Below are positions 42,987 to 51,487 of a stretch of 64,000 nucleotides of DNA, one piece after another. This DNA is from Gammaproteobacteria bacterium. GTDB lineage: Bacteria; Pseudomonadota; Gammaproteobacteria; Thiotrichales; Thiotrichaceae. The notes beneath the pieces are model-generated. The model saw nothing but the letters and a program-made list of their open reading frames with translations. It did not search any database and was not told the origin of the DNA. Made by a program: the position numbers and the translations under genes. The stretch covers positions 1 through 64,000 of the forward strand of contig JAHJJD010000124.1 in the NCBI GenBank assembly GCA_018822845.1. The letters run 5' to 3'. The stretch's first letter is position 1; each line of letters opens with the position of its first letter.

Positions 42987-43202
42987 TACAGCAAGCGATC
43001 GCCAGCATGGCTGGCTCCTACGGCAAAAACAGGCGGGACGTTCGACCATGCTACCAGCCCCGCCTGCCACTTCCTTGCCATCTATTTGGCTTTCCCATCC
43101 TTGCGAAGCCTGGAAAGAAGGTCATGGACACCCCAACGCACGCTCCGGCTGACCGTGGGCAGACGGACTCTGGCGAATGGAGCCTGATACTCCAAGGGTG
43201 GA

Positions 43203-43330
43203 CTGGATGCACGCAAAACACGCAAACCGACGTTGTTGTTACGGTTGTCTGTGTTGTTCCTGTTGCGGGCGGACGGGCGCGAGAAAACACCATTGTTGTT
43301 CCACGAACCGCCCCGCGACACACGACGCGC
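43203..43330 (-). repeat. DGR template repeat (TR)
   Basis: A 128-bp copy of the 3' end of the TIR-FGE gene. Read on the minus strand it encodes GGSWNNNGVFSRPSARNRNN-type sequence with many AAC codons, as template repeats do. Compared with the variable repeat at 43562-43689, 16 bases differ, and all 16 are A on the minus strand of this copy. The flanks diverge immediately (43331 and 43202), which sets the limits. Confidence 0.93.
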
Positions 43331-43364
43331 ACAGCCTTCTTCCCGCTTCTGAACATAGACCGGA

Positions 43365-43430
43365 AAGAGGGCGTATGCAATACGCCCCTACAAAGAATGC
43401 CCTGTAGGGGCGTATTGCATACGCCCTCTT
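43365..43430. repeat. 28-bp inverted-repeat hairpin between VR and TR
   Basis: Perfect 28-bp arms (43365-43392 and 43403-43430; core GGGCGTATGCAATACGCCCC) around a 10-base loop. The GTAGGGGCG motif also begins the hairpin at 9281-9307, so this is probably a dispersed palindromic element rather than a DGR-specific structure. Confidence 0.9.
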
Positions 43431-43551
43431 CCTTCTTCCCCATCCGAAAAATCGACCGCGCTTCGCGCGGTAAGCCCGCCCCACCACCACCATACCCGGC
43501 AAACACCGCAGCATACCAAACGCCGTACCCCCGACGATAAAGGGTAAAGGG

Positions 43552-46530
43552 TTAATGAGTCCTGGATGCACGCAAAACACGCAAACCGACGTAGAGGTGA
43601 CGGTAGACTGAGTCGAACCCGGAGCGGGCGGACGGGCGCGAGAAAACACCATCGTCGTACCACGAACCGCCCCGCGACACACGACGCGCGGAGGCATCAG
43701 GCTGCGCACAACGGCCTTCACTGCCATCAAATTCGGTTTGCCATTCCGAACACGTCCACTCCCAGACATTGCCTGCGGTATCGTACAAGCCGAATGGATT
43801 GGGCTTAAAGCTGCCGACTGGGGCAACAAATTTATTATCCCACTGGCTGCCACAATTCAAGCAGTTAGCGTTGTTTTTCCCAGCATCTTCCCCCCACCAA
43901 TACGGCGTGGTGGTTTTGGCACGGGCGGCATATTCCCATTCCACTTCAGTCGGCAAACGGTATTCATACCTTCCTTTGTATTTACCATTGAGCCATTGCA
44001 CATAGCCTTGGGCATCATCCCACGACACATTCACCACAGCCCGTTGCCCACGTCCGTTTTCATTGGGCGCATTGCCCGGATAAGCTGGCGGGTTTTCTGT
44101 TCCCTGCTGCGACCACACATAATAATCGTACTGCTCGAAGGTTACTTCGTATTTACCCAAGGCAAATGCCTCCGTAATGGTAGCCATGACGGGAGGGACA
44201 CCCATGTTGATTGTATTTTTAGGAACGCCTTGTTGTTCTAGCCAAGGTGCAATGTTCGCGTCGCTATCCCCAACCTGAAATTCGCCTTGCGGCAATGGAA
44301 TATCCACCATCTCCGGCAAGGGTTCAGGCAACAAACCCCAGCTCGCCAACCGAAACTTCTGTTGGGTCAGCATGTAGTTGGGCGGTAGCTCGTTGTTCAG
44401 CGTCCACAGGTAGGATTCGCCGACGAAAGCCAGCAATAGTGCCAGCACACCGCCTTGCGCCCAGCCCATGCGGCGGCTACGGCGCAGGAAGCGGTCATCC
44501 GGGCTACCACGTTCCGGGCGCAGCTTACGGTAGGCGCGTAGCTCACCCCAGCTTGCCAGACCGAACCAGCGTTTCAGCCCTGTGCGGGCATTCCAGGCTT
44601 GTGCCTGCCGTGCCAACTGGTCGCGGTAGAAACCGCGCTCTCGGTTTTTGTCGATGTAGTCGTACAGCGTGCGCCAGTAGCCGACCAGCTTGCCGGTGGC
44701 TTCATCCTTGCCTTTGGCGCGGATCAGGGTTTCGTGGATGAGGTCAACAGCAAGAAACGTGTCATCTGAAGAAGAAACCCCTCCCAACCTCCCCTTATCA
44801 GGGGAGGAGCCAGACGTGCCACCATCACCATTCCGGAGTCGCGGCAAGGCTCCCTTCCCTGACAAGGGAAGGGCTGGGGATGGGTTTCTTTCTGCGGCAT
44901 CCTCCCCAACGACCACCAGTAAACGCAAGCTGCCAGCCGCTTTACGATTACCACCATCCGGAGCCATCCGCCCACTCAGGTAGTCGATAATCTGTTGCCC
45001 ACGCTGCGGGTCGGCCTTTTTACCGCCTGCTGCCAGCCGTGCCTCGCCCAGCGGCAAGCGGCGGCGGGTGTGGCGGCCTTCATCATTGACACGGGTCAGC
45101 GCCAGCAGCAATTCCAGCGCATCCTCCCTGCCTTTGGGCAAGTCGCTTTCCAGCCGTTTGAGCAGCCGGTCGGCTTCGGTTTCCAGCATTCCGGCGATAC
45201 CGCCCTGCTGCGCGTACAGCTCACCGCTCAGGTGGTTGTTTTGGCGTTGCTCCCACAGGACTTTCAGGGCGTTTTCCACCAGTGGCAATACGCCCGGTTC
45301 CTCACGGGCATCACGTAAAATCGCGGCGGTGATTTCGCTGACATCCAGCCCCGCCAGTCGCGCCGGTTGCTCAATGACTTCGCGCAAGCCTTGCTGCGAA
45401 ATGGTTTTCAGCAGATAACGCTCACAGGCACGCTTGCTGTACAGCTCCGACAGGCACGGCAACTGCTCGAAGCCTTCCAGAAAGTCGATGCGCACGGTGC
45501 TGATGATAAACAGCGGGCAGTCCTTGTCCTGCAAGGCGCTGTACAACTGCATGTCGAAACGCAGTTTTTCTGCCTTGTCGGAGAAGGTGAACAGCTCCTC
45601 AAACTGGTCGACCACCAGCAGGAATGCTTTGCCATCCTCACGGAAATCGCGCAGACGCATGGCCAGCGCCTTGTCATTTTCCAGCAGGCTGGCATAACGT
45701 TTGGCGGTATCGCGCAAGGCCGGGTCAGTCACCAGCGAATGCTCCAGCACTTCCGCCAGCTTTTGCAGCGGCTGTTCGCCCGGCATCATCGGGCCGAGAA
45801 TATGCCAGTGTTCGTAGCCGGTACGCGCCCACAGTGCGCCTTGCTTGATCAGCGGCAGCATCCCGGCATTCACCAGCGAAGATTTGCCCGCCCCGCTGTT
45901 GCCCTCGATTTGCAGCCAGCGGCAATAGTGGCCGTCTACCCGCACATGCTCCGGGTTTACCTCGCGCAGCGTGCCCAGATATTGCAAAGCATCCAGCGTT
46001 TCCTTGCGCCGCCCGAAAAACAGGTTGGCATGTTCCGGCTGGAAGGCACTCAACCCCAGATAGGGACAACCGTCAAAGGTATTGCTGTCATCCAGCAATT
46101 CGGACTTGGCGCGGATCGCCTGAATCAGCGTTTCCGGCAGCGCTTCTCCCATCTGCCAACGCTGAATCTGGAACAGGCTCAAAAACGGCGGCAAGCTGCG
46201 CAAATCACCTTCCGCTAACAGGATGGGGAAAATCGGCAGGCGCTGCGCATCATCCTGCGGGGAAAGGTGGCGACTGAGCGCATATTGCACTTCCGCCCCC
46301 ACCCAGCGCCGCACCCCTTCGCGCCCATACAGCAACACGAAGGCGGAACAACCCTGCAAAGCCGTTTGCAAGCGTTCCATCCAGTTATCGCCAGCGCGGA
46401 TCGAATCCTCATCGCGGAATACCGTGAACCCGGCCTTTTCCAGTTCGGTGCGCAGTAAAAGCGCCGCTTCCAGATTGGTGCGGCTGTAGCTGAGGAAGAT
46501 ATGCGGCGTCGAAGGGGTTTGCTCTGCCAT
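43552..46530 (-). CDS. TIR - STAND-like NTPase - TM - FGE protein, DGR target
   Basis: A 992-residue protein. Order: TIR domain (about 8-140, HIFLSYSRTNLEAALLLRTEL, FRDEDSIRAGDNW); STAND-like NTPase (about 155-560) with Walker A GNSGAGKSS at 210-218 and Walker B FLLVVDQFEELFTF near 310; an in-frame palindromic insert (about 547-586); one TM (about 690-706); and an FGE-type C-type-lectin domain (about 735-992). Residues about 948-990 are the DGR variable repeat. TIR domains commonly degrade NAD+ or signal in immunity, so this looks like a ligand-sensing conflict protein with a hypervariable sensor; that is inference. I chose the ATG at 46530; the frame extends to 46608. Confidence 0.92.
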   Translation of the reverse strand: MAEQTPSTPHIFLSYSRTNLEAALLLRTELEKAGFTVFRDEDSIRAGDNWMERLQTALQGCSAFVLLYGREGVRRWVGAEVQYALSRHLSPQDDAQRLPIFPILLAEGDLRSLPPFLSLFQIQRWQMGEALPETLIQAIRAKSELLDDSNTFDGCPYLGLSAFQPEHANLFFGRRKETLDALQYLGTLREVNPEHVRVDGHYCRWLQIEGNSGAGKSSLVNAGMLPLIKQGALWARTGYEHWHILGPMMPGEQPLQKLAEVLEHSLVTDPALRDTAKRYASLLENDKALAMRLRDFREDGKAFLLVVDQFEELFTFSDKAEKLRFDMQLYSALQDKDCPLFIISTVRIDFLEGFEQLPCLSELYSKRACERYLLKTISQQGLREVIEQPARLAGLDVSEITAAILRDAREEPGVLPLVENALKVLWEQRQNNHLSGELYAQQGGIAGMLETEADRLLKRLESDLPKGREDALELLLALTRVNDEGRHTRRRLPLGEARLAAGGKKADPQRGQQIIDYLSGRMAPDGGNRKAAGSLRLLVVVGEDAAERNPSPALPLSGKGALPRLRNGDGGTSGSSPDKGRLGGVSSSDDTFLAVDLIHETLIRAKGKDEATGKLVGYWRTLYDYIDKNRERGFYRDQLARQAQAWNARTGLKRWFGLASWGELRAYRKLRPERGSPDDRFLRRSRRMGWAQGGVLALLLAFVGESYLWTLNNELPPNYMLTQQKFRLASWGLLPEPLPEMVDIPLPQGEFQVGDSDANIAPWLEQQGVPKNTINMGVPPVMATITEAFALGKYEVTFEQYDYYVWSQQGTENPPAYPGNAPNENGRGQRAVVNVSWDDAQGYVQWLNGKYKGRYEYRLPTEVEWEYAARAKTTTPYWWGEDAGKNNANCLNCGSQWDNKFVAPVGSFKPNPFGLYDTAGNVWEWTCSEWQTEFDGSEGRCAQPDASARRVSRGGSWYDDGVFSRPSARSGFDSVYRHLYVGLRVLRASRTH
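43562..43689 (-). repeat. DGR variable repeat (VR)
   Basis: The last 128 bp of homology at the 3' end of the TIR-FGE gene; the stop codon follows 10 bp later. It encodes GGSWYDDGVFSRPSARSGFD-type sequence where the template encodes Asn codons. Changes are Asn to Tyr, Asp, Ser, Phe, His and Leu at surface-type positions of the C-type-lectin fold. Confidence 0.93.
44773..44891. repeat. In-frame palindromic element in the TIR-FGE gene
   Basis: Ends AGAAACCCCTCCC and GGGATGGGTTTCTT are inverted copies, with inner CCTTCCCTGACAAGGGAAGG-type stems. It adds about 40 Pro/Gly/Ser-rich residues between the NTPase and the following helical region. It is of the same kind as the element at 54725-54825. 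Confidence 0.8.
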
Positions 46531-46599
46531 GTCTATTCCAGGGCCAGTGAAAGTTACAGGGATTATGGCACAAAAATTGGGCTGATTAAGCAGAACCCC

Positions 46600-46702
46600 A
46601 TCCCCCAACGCCGAACAACGAATGATGGCACGTCCGGCTCCTCCCCTGACAAGGGGGCGAAGCGCCGCGTTGAAGCGGCTGGGCGGCTGGGAGGGGTTTC
46701 TT
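46600..46702. repeat. Palindromic element upstream of the first RND operon
   Basis: A degenerate copy: CCCATCCCCCAACGCC at the left, CTCCCCTGACAAGGGGG in the middle and GGGAGGGGTTTCTTTATA at the right. It belongs to the same GAAACCCCTCC family as the copies inside the TIR-FGE and RND genes. It ends just before the operator region. Confidence 0.6.
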
Positions 46703-46715
46703 TATACTCGACAAC

Positions 46716-46763
46716 TGACTGACGGTCATTTAAGATTCTCCCCAAACAACTGACTGGCAGTCA
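46716..46763 (+). promoter_or_regulatory. Paired TGAC-N5-GTCA operators before the first RND operon
   Basis: TGACTGACGGTCA (46716-46728) and TGACTGGCAGTCA (46751-46763) are 13-bp dyads spaced 35 bp, each preceded by an ACAAC segment. The second ends five bases before the ATG. The same pair, spaced 34 bp, precedes the TetR gene at 51488, so the TetR protein is the likely repressor of both. Confidence 0.75.
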
Positions 46764-46768
46764 TTAAC

Positions 46769-47914
46769 ATGAAGAACACGTCTACGCTTGCTACCCTCCT
46801 GCTCTCATTGCCATTGGTAATCGCGGTTTCCTTCCCGCTCCACGCCGAAGACAAACCGGCAGATGCACCGCCACCGAAGGCCGCGCTGGCAGTGACAGTT
46901 ACCACCCCATCCGCACAGGAATGGAACACCACCATCACCGCCAGCGGCGCACTCAGTGCCTGGCAGGAAGCCATTATTGCCTCCGAAATCAGCGGCCTGA
47001 AAATCACCGACGTGCTGGTAGACGTAGGCGATGAAGTCCAAAAAGGTCAGGAACTGGCAAAACTGGCACAAACGGCAGTAAAAGCCGATGTCGCCCAGAC
47101 CCAGGCCAAGCTGGACGAAGCTCGCGCCAACGCCGACCGCGCCCGCCGCCTCAAATCCAGCGGCGCGCTGCCTGCCCAGCAAATTGACCAGTACCTCATG
47201 GGCGAAGCTGTGGCAAAAGCTGCTCTCGATGCCCAGCAAATCCGCCTCAGCCAGACCCGCATCCTCGCTCCGGATGATGGCGTGATCGCCTCCCGCACCG
47301 CCACCCTCGGTGCTGTGGTGCAAACCGGCACGGAACTGTTCCGCATGGTGCGCCAGAACAGGATCGAATGGCGGGCGGAAGTCTCCGGGCGCGACGCTTC
47401 CCGTATCCAGCCGGGGCAACAAGCGCACCTGACCCTGCCCGGTGGCGAAAGCGTGAGCGGCGAAGTGCGCATGGTTTCCCCCACCCTTGACCCCAATACC
47501 CGCAACGCCATGGTCTACGTCAGCTTGCCTAACGGCAGCCCCGCCAAGCCGGGCATGTTTGCGGAAGGTGCAATCCTGACCGGCTCTGCCAAAGCCATGA
47601 CCTTGCCGCAATCGGCTGTGATCCTGCGTGACGGCAACTACTACGTGTTTGAAATCGGCGCGGAAAACAAGGTTGCCCAGCGTCTGGTCAAGGTCGGCAG
47701 AACCGCGCAAGGCCAGACCGAAATCACCGATGGCATCGCCGCTGCTGCCCGCGTGGTCGTGACCGGCGGAGGCTTCCTGAATGACGGCGATACCGTAGCG
47801 ATTACCCCCCATCCTAACCTTCCCCCGCCTGCCGCACCCACCTCTTCACTCCCTTCCCCCCCTGCGGGGGAAGGGCCGGGGATGGGGGGTAATACTGGAG
47901 GCGACAAAGCATGA
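46769..47914 (+). CDS. RND efflux periplasmic adaptor (MFP)
   Basis: A 381-residue membrane-fusion protein with a signal peptide (cleavage after FPLHA, about residue 26). It has lipoyl-like halves (SEISGLKITDVLVDVGDEVQKGQELAKL near 73 and RILAPDDGVIASRTATLGAVV near 168), a helical hairpin between them and beta-barrel regions after. The last 35 or so residues (from ITPHPNLPPPAAP) are encoded by a palindromic element. It is coupled to the pump gene by ATGA. No Shine-Dalgarno precedes the start, which lies five bases after an operator. Confidence 0.92.
   Translation: MKNTSTLATLLLSLPLVIAVSFPLHAEDKPADAPPPKAALAVTVTTPSAQEWNTTITASGALSAWQEAIIASEISGLKITDVLVDVGDEVQKGQELAKLAQTAVKADVAQTQAKLDEARANADRARRLKSSGALPAQQIDQYLMGEAVAKAALDAQQIRLSQTRILAPDDGVIASRTATLGAVVQTGTELFRMVRQNRIEWRAEVSGRDASRIQPGQQAHLTLPGGESVSGEVRMVSPTLDPNTRNAMVYVSLPNGSPAKPGMFAEGAILTGSAKAMTLPQSAVILRDGNYYVFEIGAENKVAQRLVKVGRTAQGQTEITDGIAAAARVVVTGGGFLNDGDTVAITPHPNLPPPAAPTSSLPSPPAGEGPGMGGNTGGDKA
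47801..47893. repeat. Palindromic element encoding the adaptor C-terminus
   Basis: Perfect terminal arms ATTACCCCCCATCC (47801-47814) and GGATGGGGGGTAAT (47880-47893), with an inner CCCTTCCCCCCCTGCGGGGGAAGGG-like stem. It codes for the Pro-rich tail of the adaptor and ends 17 bp before the pump start. Confidence 0.88.
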
Positions 47915-50900
47915 ACGTTTCCGCCTGGTCGATCCGCAACCCGGTTCCCTCCATCCTGCTGTTCGCGCTGCTGACCTTCCTTGGCATCAGGGGCTTCAAT
48001 TCGCTCGGTATCCAGAATTTTCCCGACATTGACCTGCCAACCATTATCGTCAATGCCTCGCTGGAAGGCGCAGACCCGGAGCAGCTGGAAAGCGAAGTCG
48101 CCCGCAAGATCGAAAACCAGCTTGCCACCATCAACGGCGTCAAGCACATCCGCACCACGCTGACCGACAGCAGTGCCAGTATTGCCACCGAATTCGACAT
48201 CGAAAAGGATACCGAAGTCGCGCTCAATGAAGTGCGTAACGCTGTTGACACCATCCGCGCCAACCTGCCGCAGCAGATGAACGACCCGATCGTCTCCAAG
48301 GTCACCACCGCAGGCAGCCCGCTGGTAACGTTCACAGTCGCCTCCCCCAATATGGATGAGGAAGCCCTGTCGTGGTTCGTGGACAACGACATCACCCGTA
48401 CCCTGATGGCGGTCAAAGGTGTGGGCAAAGTCGCACGGGTTGGCGGCGTCAACCGTGAAGTACGCATCGACCTTAACCCGGCCTTGATGGCAGGTCTGGG
48501 CGTCACTGCTGCTGATGTATCCAACCGCCTCGGCCAAATGCAGCAGGATGCTCCCGGCGGGCGCGGCGATGTAGGTGGCGGCATCCAGTCCGTGCGCACC
48601 CTGGGGCGAGTACAAACAGCGGCGGAACTAGCCAGCATCGACATTCCCCTCTCCAATGGGCGGCATGTACGGCTCGACCAGATTGCCAGCATCACGGATA
48701 CCGTGGCGGAACGTTCCACCCACGCCCTGCTCAACGGCCAATCGGTGGTCGGTTTCCAGATCACGCGGGTACGCGGCGCAAGTGAAATCGACGTAGTGGC
48801 AGGCGTGCGGGCCGCCGTCGCCAAATTTTCCACCGACCACCCACAAGTGCAGATTGCCGAAGCCTATGACACCATCGAACGCATCCAGGCCAACTACACC
48901 GGCTCCATGCACTTGTTGTACGAAGGTGCGGCACTCGCCATCCTGGTGGTGTTCCTGTTCCTCGGTAATATCCGCGCCACACTGGTATCCGCCGCCGCGC
49001 TGCCATTGGCGATCATCCCCACCTTCATGGCGATGCAATATTTTGGTTTCTCGCTCAACATCCTGACCCTGCTGGCGCTCGCGCTGGTCGTCGGGGTGCT
49101 GGTGGATGACGCCATCGTGGAAGTGGAAAACATCGAACGCCACCTGCGCATGGGCAAAACCCCTTATCAGGCGGCGATGGAAGCCGCAGATGAAATCGGC
49201 CTCGCCGTCATCGCCACCACCTTCACGCTGGTCGCGGTGTTCCTGCCCACTGCCTTCATGGGCGGCGTGCCGGGCAAGTTCTTCAAATCGTTTGGCATTA
49301 CCGCTGCGGTCGCGGTGTTTTTCTCACTGGCGGTAGCACGCTTGCTCACGCCGATGATGGCAGCCTATTTCCTCAAGCCTCACCCGGAAAAAGAGCAAAA
49401 AGACGGCTGGTTTATGCGCACTTACATGAATGCAGCCGCTTGGTGCCTGAAACACCGTTTCATCACCCTGGTTGCCGCCATTGTGATTTTCGTTGCCTCG
49501 CTGCAAATTGTGCCATTGCTGCCGAAAGGTTTCGTACCACCGGCAGACACTGCACTGACTTCCGTTTCGCTGGAAATGCAGCCGGGGACAACCCTGGAAG
49601 AAACCTACGCCGTCGCCGAACAAGCCCGCCAGTTGCTTGTACCTTTGCCTGACGTAAAGAAAGTGTTCAGCGTAGTCGGCGGTGGCGGCGGGGTCAGCAG
49701 CGGCCCGTTTGCGGAAGCCAGCGGCACGGATTCGCGCAAGGCCACCCTGACCCTGCAACTGACCACCCGTGAAGAACGGTCGCGCAAGCAAACCGAAGTG
49801 GAAGCCGACATCCGCGCCGCCCTCAAACCCTTGCCGGGCGTGCGTTTCACCGTTGGCTCTGGCGGCGCGGGCGACAAGATGCAAGTGGTACTGGCCAGTG
49901 ATGACGGCAACCTGTTACTGAAAGCGGCGCAACGCGCGGAACGCGATCTGCGCACCGTGCAGGGCATCGGCAACGTGGTGTCGGGCGCGAGCCTGCAACG
50001 CCCGGAAATCCATATCAAGCCGGATTACACCCGTGCTGCCGAGCTGGGCGTCAGCACCGAAGCCCTGGGACAAGCGGTGCGGGTAGCCACCAGCGGCGAC
50101 TTTTCCACCCGTTTGCCGAAGCTGAACCTGCCACAGCGGCAAATCCCGATCCGGGTGCAGTTCGATGAAACGGTGCGCGCCGACCTCGACACTATCCGCC
50201 AGTTGCGGGTTCCTGGGCGCAACGGCTCCGTACCGCTGGCAGCTGTGGCGGATGTGAGCCTCGGCAGCGGCCCGGCGCGGATCGACCGTTTCGACCGCAA
50301 GCGCAATGTCAGCATTGATGTGGAATTAAACGGCTTGCCAGTGGGCCAGGTAGCGGCGATGGTGGACGTACTGCCTGCGCTGCAAGCCCTGCCGCAGGGT
50401 GTGGAACGGCAAAGTTCCGGCGATGCAGAGCGCATGGCTGAACTGTTCGGCGGTTTCGGCGGAGCAATGCTGATCGGGGTGCTGTTTATCTACATCGTGC
50501 TGGTGCTGCTGTTCCATGACTTCCTGCAACCGATCACGATTCTGGCGGCATTGCCGTTGTCGGTGGGTGGGGCGTTCGTCGCCTTGCTGATTACCGGCAG
50601 CAGTTTCTCGATGCCTGCGGTTATCGGCTTGCTAATGTTGATGGGAATCGTGACCAAGAACTCAATCCTGCTGGTGGATTATGCGGTGATGGCGCGGGAA
50701 CGTGACCAAAGCGGACGGGTGGAAGCATTGCTGGATGCCTGCCACAAGCGGGCGCGGCCTATCGTAATGACCACCATTGCGATGGGCGCGGGGATGATGC
50801 CGACTGCGCTGGGGCTTGCGGCTGACCCCAGCTTCCGCCAACCGATGGCGATTGTGGTGATTGGCGGGTTGATGGCTTCGACCTTCCTGTGCTTGCTGGT

Positions 50901-50988
50901 AATTCCGGTGGTGTTTACGTTTATTGACGACATTCTGGTGGGGTTCCGCAATGTGCGCGGAAAACTGCACCATGCACATCAGACGTAG
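47911..50988 (+). CDS. RND efflux pump (HAE1/MexF-like)
   Basis: A 1025-residue inner-membrane proton-driven transporter with 12 TM segments in the 1+5+1+5 layout and two large periplasmic loops. The proton-relay Asp residues lie in GVLVDDAIVEVENIERH near residue 400. It should export small hydrophobic or toxic compounds with the upstream adaptor; no outer-membrane channel gene is present. Substrate is unknown. Confidence 0.95.
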   Translation: MNVSAWSIRNPVPSILLFALLTFLGIRGFNSLGIQNFPDIDLPTIIVNASLEGADPEQLESEVARKIENQLATINGVKHIRTTLTDSSASIATEFDIEKDTEVALNEVRNAVDTIRANLPQQMNDPIVSKVTTAGSPLVTFTVASPNMDEEALSWFVDNDITRTLMAVKGVGKVARVGGVNREVRIDLNPALMAGLGVTAADVSNRLGQMQQDAPGGRGDVGGGIQSVRTLGRVQTAAELASIDIPLSNGRHVRLDQIASITDTVAERSTHALLNGQSVVGFQITRVRGASEIDVVAGVRAAVAKFSTDHPQVQIAEAYDTIERIQANYTGSMHLLYEGAALAILVVFLFLGNIRATLVSAAALPLAIIPTFMAMQYFGFSLNILTLLALALVVGVLVDDAIVEVENIERHLRMGKTPYQAAMEAADEIGLAVIATTFTLVAVFLPTAFMGGVPGKFFKSFGITAAVAVFFSLAVARLLTPMMAAYFLKPHPEKEQKDGWFMRTYMNAAAWCLKHRFITLVAAIVIFVASLQIVPLLPKGFVPPADTALTSVSLEMQPGTTLEETYAVAEQARQLLVPLPDVKKVFSVVGGGGGVSSGPFAEASGTDSRKATLTLQLTTREERSRKQTEVEADIRAALKPLPGVRFTVGSGGAGDKMQVVLASDDGNLLLKAAQRAERDLRTVQGIGNVVSGASLQRPEIHIKPDYTRAAELGVSTEALGQAVRVATSGDFSTRLPKLNLPQRQIPIRVQFDETVRADLDTIRQLRVPGRNGSVPLAAVADVSLGSGPARIDRFDRKRNVSIDVELNGLPVGQVAAMVDVLPALQALPQGVERQSSGDAERMAELFGGFGGAMLIGVLFIYIVLVLLFHDFLQPITILAALPLSVGGAFVALLITGSSFSMPAVIGLLMLMGIVTKNSILLVDYAVMARERDQSGRVEALLDACHKRARPIVMTTIAMGAGMMPTALGLAADPSFRQPMAIVVIGGLMASTFLCLLVIPVVFTFIDDILVGFRNVRGKLHHAHQT

Positions 50989-50992
50989 ACGG

Positions 50993-51343
50993 TTATTTCT
51001 TTTGCATTTTTGCTTTCAGGTCAGCGAAGGGATTATGCGTGGCGGCGGCAGGGCCTTTTGTCCCCGCTGACCCGCCATAGGCCGCTTCCAGCAATTTCTG
51101 GTGCTCGTAATCGTGGCAATACAGGCACAACAGTTCCCAGTTGCTGCCATCCGGCGGGTTGCAGTCGTGGTCATGGTTGCGGTGATGCACCGTCAGTTCG
51201 CGCAGGTTGGCGTGGGTAAATTCACGCGCACAACGCCCGCATACCCACGGGTACATTTTCAGTGCCTGTTCGCGATAGCCCTTGGCGCGTTCGTCAGCGT
51301 TTTTGCGAGCCTTGATGACGATTTCTGCATGTTCCGGCTTCAT
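50993..51343 (-). CDS. yajD: YajD-family HNH nuclease
   Basis: A 116-residue HNH protein. Zinc-type cysteines are seen in CGRCAREF and CLYCHDYEH, and the HNH histidines in LTVHHRNHDHDCNPPDGSNWELLC. YajD-type proteins are compact nucleases of unclear cellular role. It stands alone, convergent with the RND gene. Confidence 0.9.
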   Translation of the reverse strand: MKPEHAEIVIKARKNADERAKGYREQALKMYPWVCGRCAREFTHANLRELTVHHRNHDHDCNPPDGSNWELLCLYCHDYEHQKLLEAAYGGSAGTKGPAAATHNPFADLKAKMQKK

Positions 51344-51435
51344 TGCTTGCCCCTTGATAGTCTGTGATGAATAAGTCCGACAATAAACGTGATTGGCCAG
51401 TCTGACAAGCCGTCAGGATATTTCCACTCGACAAC

Positions 51436-51482
51436 TGACTGCCGGTCATTTAGAATTATTTCAAACAACTGACCAGCGGTCA
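51436..51482 (+). promoter_or_regulatory. Paired TGAC-N5-GTCA operators before tetR
   Basis: TGACTGCCGGTCA (51436-51448) and TGACCAGCGGTCA (51470-51482), spaced 34 bp. They are within a stretch very similar to 46706-46768 (CTCGACAACTGACTG... and AAACAACTGAC...). The second dyad ends five bases before the tetR ATG, as at the first operon. Confidence 0.75.
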
Positions 51483-51487
51483 TTTAT

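Larger units (their letters stand above)
42987..43551. other. Gene-free region holding the DGR template repeat and a hairpin
   Basis: This 565-bp spacer has no convincing gene. From left to right it holds a REP-like half copy (about 42999-43021, GCCAGCATGGCTGGC core), an unassigned stretch, the DGR template repeat (43203-43330) and a 66-bp hairpin (43365-43430). ORFs of 75-200 codons cross it on both strands but have no family resemblance beyond the repeat itself. No reverse transcriptase motif was found. Confidence 0.75.

Noticed and set aside
43051-43853. Minus-strand ORFs crossing the template repeat and the hairpin
   Set aside because: They exist because the repeat copies coding sequence; one runs out of frame through the VR, and none has its own start signal or domain outside the repeat. 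No RT motif was seen.
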